Shown here: piece by piece, positions 26,105 through 34,231 of the stretch | Layout: each line of letters starts with the position of its first letter | Position numbering within the stretch: the stretch's first letter is position 1 | NCBI RefSeq assembly: GCF_000577275.2 | Contig: NZ_HG916855.1 | Location: 558,001-622,000 of the forward strand | Length of the DNA stretch: 64,000 bases | Direction: 5' to 3' | DNA from: Rhizobium favelukesii | GTDB lineage: Bacteria > Pseudomonadota > Alphaproteobacteria > Rhizobiales > Rhizobiaceae | The notes under the pieces: generated by a model | Databases searched by the model: none | What the model saw: the letters and a program-made list of their open reading frames with translations, nothing else | What the model was told of the DNA's origin: nothing | Position numbers and translations under genes: made by a program

Positions 26105-26941
26105 TCAAAGGCCCCACTTCTTCATGATCGCGGCATAGGTGCCGTTGTCCATCAACACCTTGATCGCATCGCGCAGGACCGGGCCAAGCCGAGAGCCCTT
26201 CGCCACGACGGCGCCCTGATAGAGATCCTCGAAGCCGTTCTTCTGCCCGACGCCGGTCAGTTCCAGCTGGCCGTTAGCCTGCGAAACGAAATAGGTGAGC
26301 GGCGCCTGGGAGGAGAAGAAGGCATCCGAACGCTTGGAGCGGACGGCAAGGATCGAGCTCGGCTGGTCGGTGAAGGACTGCACCTCGATCGCGCCCTTGC
26401 CGTCGGCCTTGCACTTTTCGGCCTGCACCTGGATGACCTTTTCAGCCGAGCCTCCAGCCATGACCGCGAGGCGGTTGCCGCAGGCGGTGTCGAGCGAGGT
26501 GATGCCCTTGGGATTGCCCTTTTGCACCGAAAAGACAACAAATTCCTGCACCCAGTCGACGAAGTCGTTGGATTCTTCTCGGCTCTTGAAATCGCCGACG
26601 GGACCGAAGGCAAACTGGTAACGGCCGGAGTTGACGCCGGCCAGCAGCGCCGGCAGACCACCCACAGTCTCATGCTCGATCTTGACGCCGAGAACCTGGC
26701 CGAGTGCGTCGGTCAGATCGGCGCTGGCGCCGCTCATCTCGGTGCCTGTGACGATTTCATAAGGGGGAAATGAGCCGTTGTTGACGGAGATCATCTTGCC
26801 GGACGTGCGGATCGCTTCGGGCAATTGCGCATGAAGCGCGTCGTTGACGGAAAGCTTGGGCAGGGCCGCATCTTCAGCGAAGACCGTTCCCGAGATCACC
26901 ACGCTCGTCAGAGCAAGGCATGCAATTTTCCTGATCGACAT
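26105..26941 (-). CDS. ABC transporter substrate-binding protein (SBP family 3)
   Basis: 278 residues from the ATG at 26941 (an upstream frame start at 26992 would precede the signal peptide). Signal peptide 1-22 (ending GTVFA), then a family 3 fold: ISVNNGSFPPYEIVTG, SGASADLTDALGQVLG, and a C-terminal LMDNGTYAAIMKKWGL. The family binds amino acids and related small solutes; the M20 amidohydrolase neighbour suggests an acylated amino acid or amide, as inference. Confidence 0.9.
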   Translation of the reverse strand: MSIRKIACLALTSVVISGTVFAEDAALPKLSVNDALHAQLPEAIRTSGKMISVNNGSFPPYEIVTGTEMSGASADLTDALGQVLGVKIEHETVGGLPALLAGVNSGRYQFAFGPVGDFKSREESNDFVDWVQEFVVFSVQKGNPKGITSLDTACGNRLAVMAGGSAEKVIQVQAEKCKADGKGAIEVQSFTDQPSSILAVRSKRSDAFFSSQAPLTYFVSQANGQLELTGVGQKNGFEDLYQGAVVAKGSRLGPVLRDAIKVLMDNGTYAAIMKKWGL

Positions 26942-26988
26942 TTTTCCATTTCCCCTGTTTGGTTCGACTGATGCGTTTCGTGTTGCGC

Positions 26989-27960
26989 TCACCCGATGCG
27001 GCTACCGTCCACATCGAAGGAGAAGAGGTCTTCCGGGGTGATCAGCTGCGGCAGGATGCCCTGGACGTGAAGCTCGTTGGCGAAGTCAGCGATCATCTTG
27101 CGATTGACCGCAAAGCCGCTGGCCTCCCAGCCGACTGGAAGCTCGGCCGCCGACTTCAACAGCTCGTCCATCATGAAGGGCGAGGTGTCCGCATATTTGC
27201 GGCGTTTGCTCAGCCATAGGCGCTGCGATTCATCGATCAGCTTGCTGAGTTCCTCGATCACCCACGGGTTCTGCGCGACGATGCCCGCTTTGATGCCGAT
27301 CAGATGCATGCCGGGAACATAGCCCACATCATCGAAATATCGACGTTCGGCGCCTCTGAAATCGGAAATGACTTGCCGGAACGGCAGTCCTCCACCGAAG
27401 TAGCCGTCTGGCATGAAAGGGGTGAAGATCGCATCGAGGGAGCCTTCCTTGAGCAGATCGACCATGGGACGCTCGCCAGGAGCCGCTTCGATACGGCCGG
27501 GCCGGCCGAAGCCGTCGAGGCGATCGACGATTGGATGCGCTTCTGTCAGGCGGCCTGCATACCACATGGCATCCTCGACGCCGACGCCCTCGCGACGCAG
27601 AGCCGCTCTGGTCCAGGTATTTCCGGAGTCGCGCCATCCGGTCACGCCGATGCGCTTTCCGGCCAGCTGGCCGAGTTCGGTGATGGGGCCGTCCTTGCGG
27701 GTAATGATGCAGCGGTGACGGAAGCCGCGCATGATGAAGTTCGGAATGCCGACGATGCTCACGTCGCCGTCAATGCGCAGCTGCGTATAGCGGCTGAAGG
27801 ACATTTCGGCGACATCGTAGTCTTCGCTCTTGCCGAGATGCGTGAGCAATGTGCCGACCCGGTCGACCTTGATGTCAAGCTTGGGAGAGGAGACATCGCC
27901 GAGAACCAGGGGCGTCATGTAATCCCAGTCGCGGAGGGCAAGTCGGAGACTAAGGGGCAT
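26989..27960 (-). CDS. 4,5-dihydroxyphthalate decarboxylase-like / periplasmic-binding-fold protein
   Basis: A 323-residue protein without signal peptide. The N-terminal LRLALRDWDYMTPLVLGDV and the DVAEMSFSRYTQLRIDGD block match proteins annotated 4,5-dihydroxyphthalate decarboxylase, which share the type 2 periplasmic-binding fold. Whether it decarboxylates or binds a ligand cannot be told. It is the first gene of the operon divergent from the MocR regulator and is followed within 50 bp by the SBP gene. Confidence 0.75.
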   Translation of the reverse strand: MPLSLRLALRDWDYMTPLVLGDVSSPKLDIKVDRVGTLLTHLGKSEDYDVAEMSFSRYTQLRIDGDVSIVGIPNFIMRGFRHRCIITRKDGPITELGQLAGKRIGVTGWRDSGNTWTRAALRREGVGVEDAMWYAGRLTEAHPIVDRLDGFGRPGRIEAAPGERPMVDLLKEGSLDAIFTPFMPDGYFGGGLPFRQVISDFRGAERRYFDDVGYVPGMHLIGIKAGIVAQNPWVIEELSKLIDESQRLWLSKRRKYADTSPFMMDELLKSAAELPVGWEASGFAVNRKMIADFANELHVQGILPQLITPEDLFSFDVDGSRIG

Positions 27961-27999
27961 TGGCAGTCACTCGCAAAGACCTTGTTTTCTGAATAATTA

Positions 28000-28045
28000 A
28001 ATGTTCAAATTTCTCCGATCAAATGTTATTATGTTATTGAACATT
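28000..28045. promoter_or_regulatory. Palindromic operator between the transporter operon and the MocR gene
   Basis: AATGTTCAA at 28000-28008 and its exact complement TTGAACATT at 28037-28045 flank an AATGTTAT element at 28022. The half-sites sit in the only 100 bp between divergent starts, where MocR-type regulators usually bind. AT-rich promoter elements probably lie inside. Binding is inferred. Confidence 0.65.
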
Positions 28046-28060
28046 AAAAGTGGCGATTAA

Positions 28061-29389
28061 ATGAGCGATACTGTTGATGCGGCTTGGTTTGCTCAAACAT
28101 TGACCGATCGGACAATTCGAGGAATTGCGATTGAAACCAGTGCCTTAATCCGGGCCGGGGCACTTCCCGTCGGAACGAAGCTGCCGCCGATCCGCGATCT
28201 CGCCTTTGCGCTGGGGATCAGTCCGGCGACGATCTCCGAGGCCTGGAGCGAGCTAAGACGTCAGAAAATCATTACCGGCAGGGGACGGAATGGCACTTGG
28301 GTGAGCGGCGACCGTTTCGTGGCGAAGCCTGAACGGCTCGGCAGTTCCGGCCGTTATGGAGCCGATGTCCTCGACCTCACATCGGCAGTGCCGGATGTTC
28401 GGCTTTTGCCGAAACTTGCGGAAGCCATGGCCTATGGAGCCTCAGCGGAAAATCTCAACAGCTACGAGCGAAGCCGCATACTTCCGGAACTCGAAGAGGC
28501 TGTCCGAAAGACGTGGCCATACGAGCCTGAGGCATACCTGGCGACGAACGGGGGGTATAACGCGGTCTACACACTCATCCAGGCGCTCGTCATGCCCGGT
28601 GCATCTGTTGCAATCGAAGATCCGACCGCCATGCGCCTTCTTGATATTCTGGAAGACCGCGGCGTGCGGATCATTCCGGTCCAGTGCGATCGGGAAGGAC
28701 CGCTGCCTTCGTCGCTGGAAGCTGCAATGAAGCTGCGGCCTGTCGCCTTCATTTTTCAGCCGAGGCTTCACTCGGTGACCGGTCAGAGCCTCAGCAGCGA
28801 GCGGTTGCAACGTCTCGGAGACATTCTCGAGGGCACGGACACGTTGATCGTCGAGGATGACGGCATAGCCGATATTTCCACGGCTCCACGTCACTCGCTC
28901 GGCGGCCGGTTTGCCGACCGGACAATTCACATTCTCTCCTATTCAAAGACGCATGGTCCGGATCTCAGACTTGCCGTCATGTCGAGCTCGCGTGCGATCG
29001 TTGAACAGATCCAGTCTTACCGTAGCTTCAGCGCCGGCTGGACAAGCCGCATCCTTCAGGCGGCCACCGCGTGGCTTCTGCGGGATCCCGCGACGCAAAC
29101 CTCGCTGCAACGCTCTCGCGACATCTACTTCCAGCGTCGGGCCGATCTGGTTGATGCCCTGGTAGAGCGTGGGATCGAAGCGCAGCACGGCAGCGGCCTG
29201 TGCGCCTGGGTCCCGGTCGCATCGGAACCTTTTGGGATGGTCACCCTGGCGGCGCGAGGCATTGCGGTTCATCCCGGCGCCAAATTTTCTATTCTTCCAA
29301 GCGCACATCTTCGCGTAGCGACGGCCATGTTGTCTGATCGGGTAAACGACGTGGCGGAATCGATCGCCCTGGCGGCCAAACCAGGTTAG
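28061..29389 (+). CDS. MocR/PdxR-type transcriptional regulator (GntR + aminotransferase domains)
   Basis: 442 residues. Winged HTH of the GntR type at 1-80 (LPPIRDLAFALGISPATISE), then a fold-type I aminotransferase domain with the PLP lysine K296 (ILSYSKTHGPDLRL) and the pyridine-nitrogen aspartate in VEDDGIAD. Such proteins usually regulate the adjacent divergent operon in response to PLP and an amino compound. Divergent from the ABC/amidohydrolase operon. Confidence 0.9.
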   Translation: MSDTVDAAWFAQTLTDRTIRGIAIETSALIRAGALPVGTKLPPIRDLAFALGISPATISEAWSELRRQKIITGRGRNGTWVSGDRFVAKPERLGSSGRYGADVLDLTSAVPDVRLLPKLAEAMAYGASAENLNSYERSRILPELEEAVRKTWPYEPEAYLATNGGYNAVYTLIQALVMPGASVAIEDPTAMRLLDILEDRGVRIIPVQCDREGPLPSSLEAAMKLRPVAFIFQPRLHSVTGQSLSSERLQRLGDILEGTDTLIVEDDGIADISTAPRHSLGGRFADRTIHILSYSKTHGPDLRLAVMSSSRAIVEQIQSYRSFSAGWTSRILQAATAWLLRDPATQTSLQRSRDIYFQRRADLVDALVERGIEAQHGSGLCAWVPVASEPFGMVTLAARGIAVHPGAKFSILPSAHLRVATAMLSDRVNDVAESIALAAKPG

Positions 29390-30202
29390 CTTCGTGATCG
29401 TCCTGCGAAGGAGTCGACTGTCCTTGAAGAGCGAGATCGATATCCAGAATCTGCGCTCGGAAGAGATCATCTCATCGTCCCGCCACAACCTCTCCTACAG
29501 CGAGCGCTATTTCGCCGAGAAGTTCGAGGGACACGATCTGACGAAAAACATCGGCTATAGCTGCGACGACGCCTTTTTATCGCCAAATCTCTGACAAGCG
29601 TTGTCGTGCGGATGGAGCCAGCGAGACTGATCGTGGCTCCATTGGCAAGCGCGAGCAGCCGAGCCTGACAGGCTGAACCTGGACGCAGCACACTTCCAAT
29701 CCCAGCGGTGATCTACATTCGCCGAGAGGCCAAAATTGCATCACCAGCGATAGGGCCGTTTAGGATCCAATGACATGTCCGCGTTCCGCAGATTTGTCGA
29801 CATGTCATGCTGAAATGTCGATGAAATTGCCTTTTATCGCCATATTGTCGCGAGCAAGGATCGCGACAAAAGGAAGGGCTACAAAACCGCGAATTTGCCA
29901 AGCTACGCCGAACCTGTCGCTCCGTTGCAGGTATTTCATTCCTACTGGCAGGGTAGCGGAACGAGCAGCGAGTGGAGCAACTTCATCGACAACTTCGCCT
30001 GCGACCAGACCTAGAGCGGGACGGTCGACAAAAACCAGCCAGGGCATCAACATAACGCCATCGGGCGAAAGCTTCTCTGAAATACCGGGAGACCGCCACG
30101 GCGTCAGCGAGAATGCCAGCGAGACCGAACCGGCGAAGCTACCGGCGGTCTCGTCGTCGATTCCGATCTGATGGACCTGACCTTCCCGATCAAGAAGTAG
30201 GC
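29390..30202. other. Gene-poor region with ambiguous short frames
   Basis: About 800 bp with no firm gene. A 66-codon frame (29394-29594, plus) and a minus-strand frame of about 120 codons ending at 29805 (containing LMPWLVFVDRPALGLVAGEV) both look partly protein-like, but competing readings on the plus strand do too. I do not call any. Confidence 0.3.
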
Positions 30203-30241
30203 GAAAGGGCCAGCTGCCGCCTGCGGCATCCGGCCCTTTTC
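30203..30241 (+). terminator. Rho-independent terminator-like hairpin
   Basis: AAAGGGCC (30204-30211) pairs with GGCCCTTT (30232-30239), with an inner TGCCGC/GCGGCA stem, followed by T residues. Just before it a frame ends DLMDLTFPIKK with a stop at 30200, suggesting the tail of a lost plus-strand gene. Confidence 0.65.
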
Positions 30242-30276
30242 CTGATCGTTGAAAGTCACTGCTGGTGAGCTCTGCT

Positions 30277-30384
30277 ATGTTCGGCGAAGATCATTTCCTA
30301 CCGCTCGTCCTGATCAACCTCATGGGGCTTGCCGGCATTCTCGTGTGGCACATTCAGGGGAGCAGCCGTCCGACCGGCCCCTGA
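30277..30384 (+). CDS. Possible 35-residue membrane peptide
   Basis: A 35-codon frame starting MFGEDHFLPL with one hydrophobic stretch (LVLINLMGLAGILVW). No clear ribosome-binding site; it might be a small membrane protein or chance. Low confidence. Confidence 0.2.
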   Translation: MFGEDHFLPLVLINLMGLAGILVWHIQGSSRPTGP

Positions 30385-30414
30385 TCAGAGGTCATGCTGC
30401 ATGATCCCATCACT

Positions 30415-31947
30415 CTAGGCTTTGTTCTGCTCCATCGCCAGTTCTGCCTGGAGGCTTTCGGTATCGCGGAAGATCGTGGCAACCGCCAGAACGCGTCCGC
30501 CGCGCTTGAAGCGCAGGAGGCAGTCCCTCGCGGCAACGTCCCCCTCGACCTCGATCGCGTCCCATTCCTCGGCATGGCCGACATAGTTGATCGGAATGTC
30601 GTAATGCTGGCTCCAGAAGAACGGCACATCCGTGAACTTCTTCCGGCGTCCGAGCATATTGAGGGCCGCGGCAGCCCCCTGCCGCTGCGCCACCACCCAG
30701 TGCTCCACCCTGATGTTCTCGCCGCTGTGAGGGTCGGGCCACCGCGCGATATCGCCGGCCGCATATATCCCTGGCACGCTGGTCTCGAGATAGGCATCGA
30801 CCAGGACGCCCCGATCGGTGGCGAGACCGGCTGCTTTGGCGAGATCGACCCGCGGCCGCACGCCGATACCAGCAACGACGATGTCGGCGGCCAGGGTGCC
30901 GCCGCTGCTCAGCCGGACCTCGCTCGCGTCGATGCTCGCCGCAGTATCCCCGAGGTGGAAGACGACGCCATTTTCCTCATGCAGGGCGCGGATGAAGTCG
31001 CCCATCTGGGGGCCCAGAACCCGTCCCATCGGGCGTTCGTCGGGCGCCACCACATGCACTTTAACACCGCGGGTCCGAAGAGCGGCGGCAACCTCGAGGC
31101 CGATGAAGCTGGCGCCGAGCACGACAGCGTGCCGCGCCGCGCCGGTCTGCGCGATAATCCTGCGGCTGTCGGCAAGCGAGCGCAACGTGTGGACATGAGG
31201 CTGGCCGGCGCCGGGGATGGTCAGGCGCACCGGTTCGGCGCCGGTCGCGAGCAGCAATTTGTCGAAGGCGACCCGAGCTCCATCGGCGAGCACGACCTCG
31301 CTGGCACGGACATCGATGGCGGCAACCTTGGTTCCGAGGCGCAGGTCGATGCCGTTCCTGGCATAAAAGCCTTCCTTGCGCAGCGGGATCCAGTCTTCGG
31401 GCGCCTTGCCCGCGAGATAGTCCTTCGAAAGGTTTGGGCGGTCGACGGGCAGTGCCTCGTCGTCGCTAATCATGACGATGGCGCCCTGATATTGTACACG
31501 CCGCAATCTCTCGGCTGCGGCAAAGCCTGCCGCGCCACCGCCGACGAGGACGATCCTTTCTGGGAGCAGCCCGGCATTGTTTTGGCGCGGGGCGGGCGAC
31601 TGTTTCTTTCGCTTCTCGCCAACGAGAATCCTTTCGCCGCGCTGCTCGACGGGCCAGCAAGCGAGCGGTGATAGCGCAGGCGCACCCAGGGCCTCTCCGG
31701 TGCGCAAGTCGAAGCAGGCGTGATGCCAGGGGCAGCGGACGCCGTACTCGGCCACGAGACCGTCGACCAGCGGCCCGCCATAGTGCGAACAGGTGGCAGC
31801 GACGGCGAATATCTCTGCGCCGCGACGCACCAGAAGCACGGGCTCGCCGTCGCGATGGCCGACCAGCTTGCCGCCATCAGGAAGATCGGTGAGCGCAATG
31901 CCGAGGGCAAGATCGGGCCCGCTCGGGTCTGAACGGTTATCCGCCAT
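30415..31947 (-). CDS. Rieske [2Fe-2S]/FAD-dependent pyridine nucleotide-disulfide oxidoreductase
   Basis: 510 residues from the ATG at 31947 (GGGAGAAG upstream; a TTG 15 bases earlier is rejected). The N-terminal Rieske domain has C53-x-H55 (CSHYGG) and C72-x2-H75 (CPWHH). Then follow an FAD-binding GGGAAG (136-141), an NAD(P)H-binding region around LGASFIGLEVA (about 285) and the FAD-contacting YAAGDIARW. The architecture matches AIFM3/NirD-ferredoxin-reductase-like proteins. It probably passes electrons from NAD(P)H to an unknown partner. It lies downstream of the guanidine operon on the same strand but 466 bp away, so a functional link is unproven. Confidence 0.88.
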   Translation of the reverse strand: MADNRSDPSGPDLALGIALTDLPDGGKLVGHRDGEPVLLVRRGAEIFAVAATCSHYGGPLVDGLVAEYGVRCPWHHACFDLRTGEALGAPALSPLACWPVEQRGERILVGEKRKKQSPAPRQNNAGLLPERIVLVGGGAAGFAAAERLRRVQYQGAIVMISDDEALPVDRPNLSKDYLAGKAPEDWIPLRKEGFYARNGIDLRLGTKVAAIDVRASEVVLADGARVAFDKLLLATGAEPVRLTIPGAGQPHVHTLRSLADSRRIIAQTGAARHAVVLGASFIGLEVAAALRTRGVKVHVVAPDERPMGRVLGPQMGDFIRALHEENGVVFHLGDTAASIDASEVRLSSGGTLAADIVVAGIGVRPRVDLAKAAGLATDRGVLVDAYLETSVPGIYAAGDIARWPDPHSGENIRVEHWVVAQRQGAAAALNMLGRRKKFTDVPFFWSQHYDIPINYVGHAEEWDAIEVEGDVAARDCLLRFKRGGRVLAVATIFRDTESLQAELAMEQNKA

Positions 31948-32413
31948 ATTCTTCTCCCTCAAAGGCGGCTGCCGGTGTCGTCCCTTGCGACACTCGGCTG
32001 CCCAGAAGCAAGCTTCCCTTCAATTTTCCGCTATTCCAACTCTTAGGCAAATGAATTTGGTGTGCAGTTGAGTGGAATTTTCCTGATGAAGTCAGGTGCG
32101 GTCGCTCTCGCAGTACAAATGAACGGCATCGATTTCGGGCTGAGGGAGCCGTCCCTACACTGCCGCGATCCAGCGACAACGCCGCGAAAAGTGTAGGCTC
32201 GGCGAAATGGTCGGTGGTCGCAATGTTTGTGCCATCGCACCGCCACCCGTCCAATCAAGATCACCAATTACCGCGACAGCATCTTTCGTCCCCCTTACGG
32301 CTGTCGGAGGCGGCCAAAGGAGGCAGCCCGATAGCGAGCTTTCGGGCAACGACACCATCGCGGATCACATGGAACGTCGTCAGTAGAAATGCCTTCATTT
32401 TACCGCTCTTGTC
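31948..32413. other. Intergenic region downstream of the guanidine operon
   Basis: About 465 bp, presumably the promoter of the Rieske/FAD gene and the end of the guanidine operon. No convincing terminator, gene or RNA seen. Confidence 0.35.
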
Positions 32414-34231
32414 TCAGGAAGCTGTTGTTTTGGCCTTGGCACGGAGATAGTTTCGCCAACCGCCGAAGTCGGTGATATCCAGCGCATCAACAATGGCATG
32501 GGCTTCGCACAGGAAGCCCGAGACCGCGGTGCCGTCATCCAGTGAGATCTTGCCGATGCCAAGCGGTGCAGGGATTTTCTGGACGAAGCGACCGAAGGCT
32601 TCGGGTGACAGTGCCCAGACCTCGACCTCCACACCCTTGCCCGCAAAGCTTGGATCGCGCACCAATCCTGGTTTGGGGGGGACGGTTCCAGACAGCGCGA
32701 AGAGACGGTAGTCGCCCGCCGTTCGGCAAGTTTTCAGCCGGTATCCGCCCGAAGAGGCGAGTTCGTGGTTGAGCGGCATGCCGCTCAGATGTGCCCCGAC
32801 GACGACAATCGGCACCGAGCCGTCATCGGCTTGCGGCACACGACTTGCCTCGGGTATTTTGGCCACACGATCCTTGCCCATTCCCGCATTCAACGTCCGG
32901 TGCATGGCGTCGGCGAATGAGGCAAGGGCATCGTCGGTAAACGCCGGGCCGATCAGTGTCACACCGGCCGGCAGGTGGCCGTGCGCGTCAAAACCGGCCG
33001 GAACGGCGATTGCCGCGCAATCGAGCAGATTGACGAAGTTGGTGTATCGCCCGAAATGACCGTTTTTCACGATTGGATCCGCCTTCATCTCTTCGACCGT
33101 GTAGGTGGTCGGCGAGGTCGGCAGCATCAGGATATCCGCCTTCCCCCACTCTTCCCTGGTCTTCTGGCGTAGCGCTTCGAGCTTGTATCGGCCCTCGAAG
33201 GCGTCAACGGCGTCGTAGGCTTTGGCGCCCTCGATGATGGTGTGCACGGTGGGATCGAAGTCGCCGGCGTTCGTTGCGAGAAAATCCTTCACGGCCGCCA
33301 GCCGTTCGGCGACCCAGGGGCCGTTGTAGAGCAGTTCGGCCGCCTGCCGGAACGGCGCATAGTCGAAGGCAACGATGGTGGCGCCGAGCACGCGTGCTCT
33401 TTCGATTGCGGCGTCATAGAGGGCTTCGACCTGCCTGTTGCCGAAGAATTCCCGCTCGGCCCCGTCAAGCACGCCGATCCGGAGGCCCGAGGCGGGCAGG
33501 CTGGCGGGAGCCGCTTTGCGCGAGAACGGATCGGCGGCGTCATAGCCTTCCATCACCTTGCGGATCGCAACGCCATCGCCAACCGTCGCGGCAAAAATGG
33601 TGACGACGTCGACGCTGCGGCAGGCAGGCACGACGCCGACGTTCGGCACCAGCCCAGGCGTCGGCTTGATGCCAACGAGATTGTTGAAGGCCGCCGGCAC
33701 GCGGCCGGAACCGGCCGTGTCGGTGCCGAGCGCGAAGCTCGCCAGGCCCGAAGCGACGGCAACCGCCGAGCCGGAACTCGAGCCGCCCGACACATAGTCC
33801 TTGTCGAAAACCGAGCGCGGCGCGCCGTGGGGCGAGCGCGTGCCGTTGAGGCCGGTGGCGAACTGGTCGAGATTGGTCTTGCCGATCACCAGCGCGCCGG
33901 CGGCTTTGAGCCGTGCCACCACCGTTGCGTCCATGTCGGGATGATAGGCGAAGGCCGGGCAGGCGGCCGTCGTCGGAAGCCCGGCCACATCGATATTGTC
34001 CTTGACCGCAAAAGGGATGCCCCAGAGCGGAAGACTGTTGGGATTGGGCGCGCGGGCCATCAGCGCCTTGGCGGCGTCGCGCAGCATATCGTCCGGCGTC
34101 GGCATGATGAAGATCGCCGGATCGTCGGAAGCATTGCGGCGGATGATCACTTCCTCGACGAGATCGAGAGGTGACAATCCCGATGCATAGGTGGATTTGA
34201 GCGAAGCGAGATCGAGAATAGCAGGGAGCAT
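32414..34231 (-). CDS. atzF: Allophanate hydrolase
   Basis: 605 residues. The N-terminal amidase-signature domain has K77 (AVKDN), the glycine/serine loop GGSSSGS (149-155) and nucleophile S175 (DTAGSGR). A C-terminal domain of about 140 residues (from about 460) is typical of AtzF-type allophanate hydrolases, which hydrolyse allophanate to ammonia and CO2 with the C-terminal domain acting on N-carboxycarbamate. Its start overlaps the carboxylase stop by one base (TGATG). It is the last step of guanidine or urea assimilation. Confidence 0.95.
   Translation of the reverse strand: MLPAILDLASLKSTYASGLSPLDLVEEVIIRRNASDDPAIFIMPTPDDMLRDAAKALMARAPNPNSLPLWGIPFAVKDNIDVAGLPTTAACPAFAYHPDMDATVVARLKAAGALVIGKTNLDQFATGLNGTRSPHGAPRSVFDKDYVSGGSSSGSAVAVASGLASFALGTDTAGSGRVPAAFNNLVGIKPTPGLVPNVGVVPACRSVDVVTIFAATVGDGVAIRKVMEGYDAADPFSRKAAPASLPASGLRIGVLDGAEREFFGNRQVEALYDAAIERARVLGATIVAFDYAPFRQAAELLYNGPWVAERLAAVKDFLATNAGDFDPTVHTIIEGAKAYDAVDAFEGRYKLEALRQKTREEWGKADILMLPTSPTTYTVEEMKADPIVKNGHFGRYTNFVNLLDCAAIAVPAGFDAHGHLPAGVTLIGPAFTDDALASFADAMHRTLNAGMGKDRVAKIPEASRVPQADDGSVPIVVVGAHLSGMPLNHELASSGGYRLKTCRTAGDYRLFALSGTVPPKPGLVRDPSFAGKGVEVEVWALSPEAFGRFVQKIPAPLGIGKISLDDGTAVSGFLCEAHAIVDALDITDFGGWRNYLRAKAKTTAS

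Noticed and set aside
30394-31671. 425-codon plus-strand ORF opposite the Rieske/FAD gene
   Set aside because: Shadow; the minus strand encodes clear Rieske and FAD motifs.
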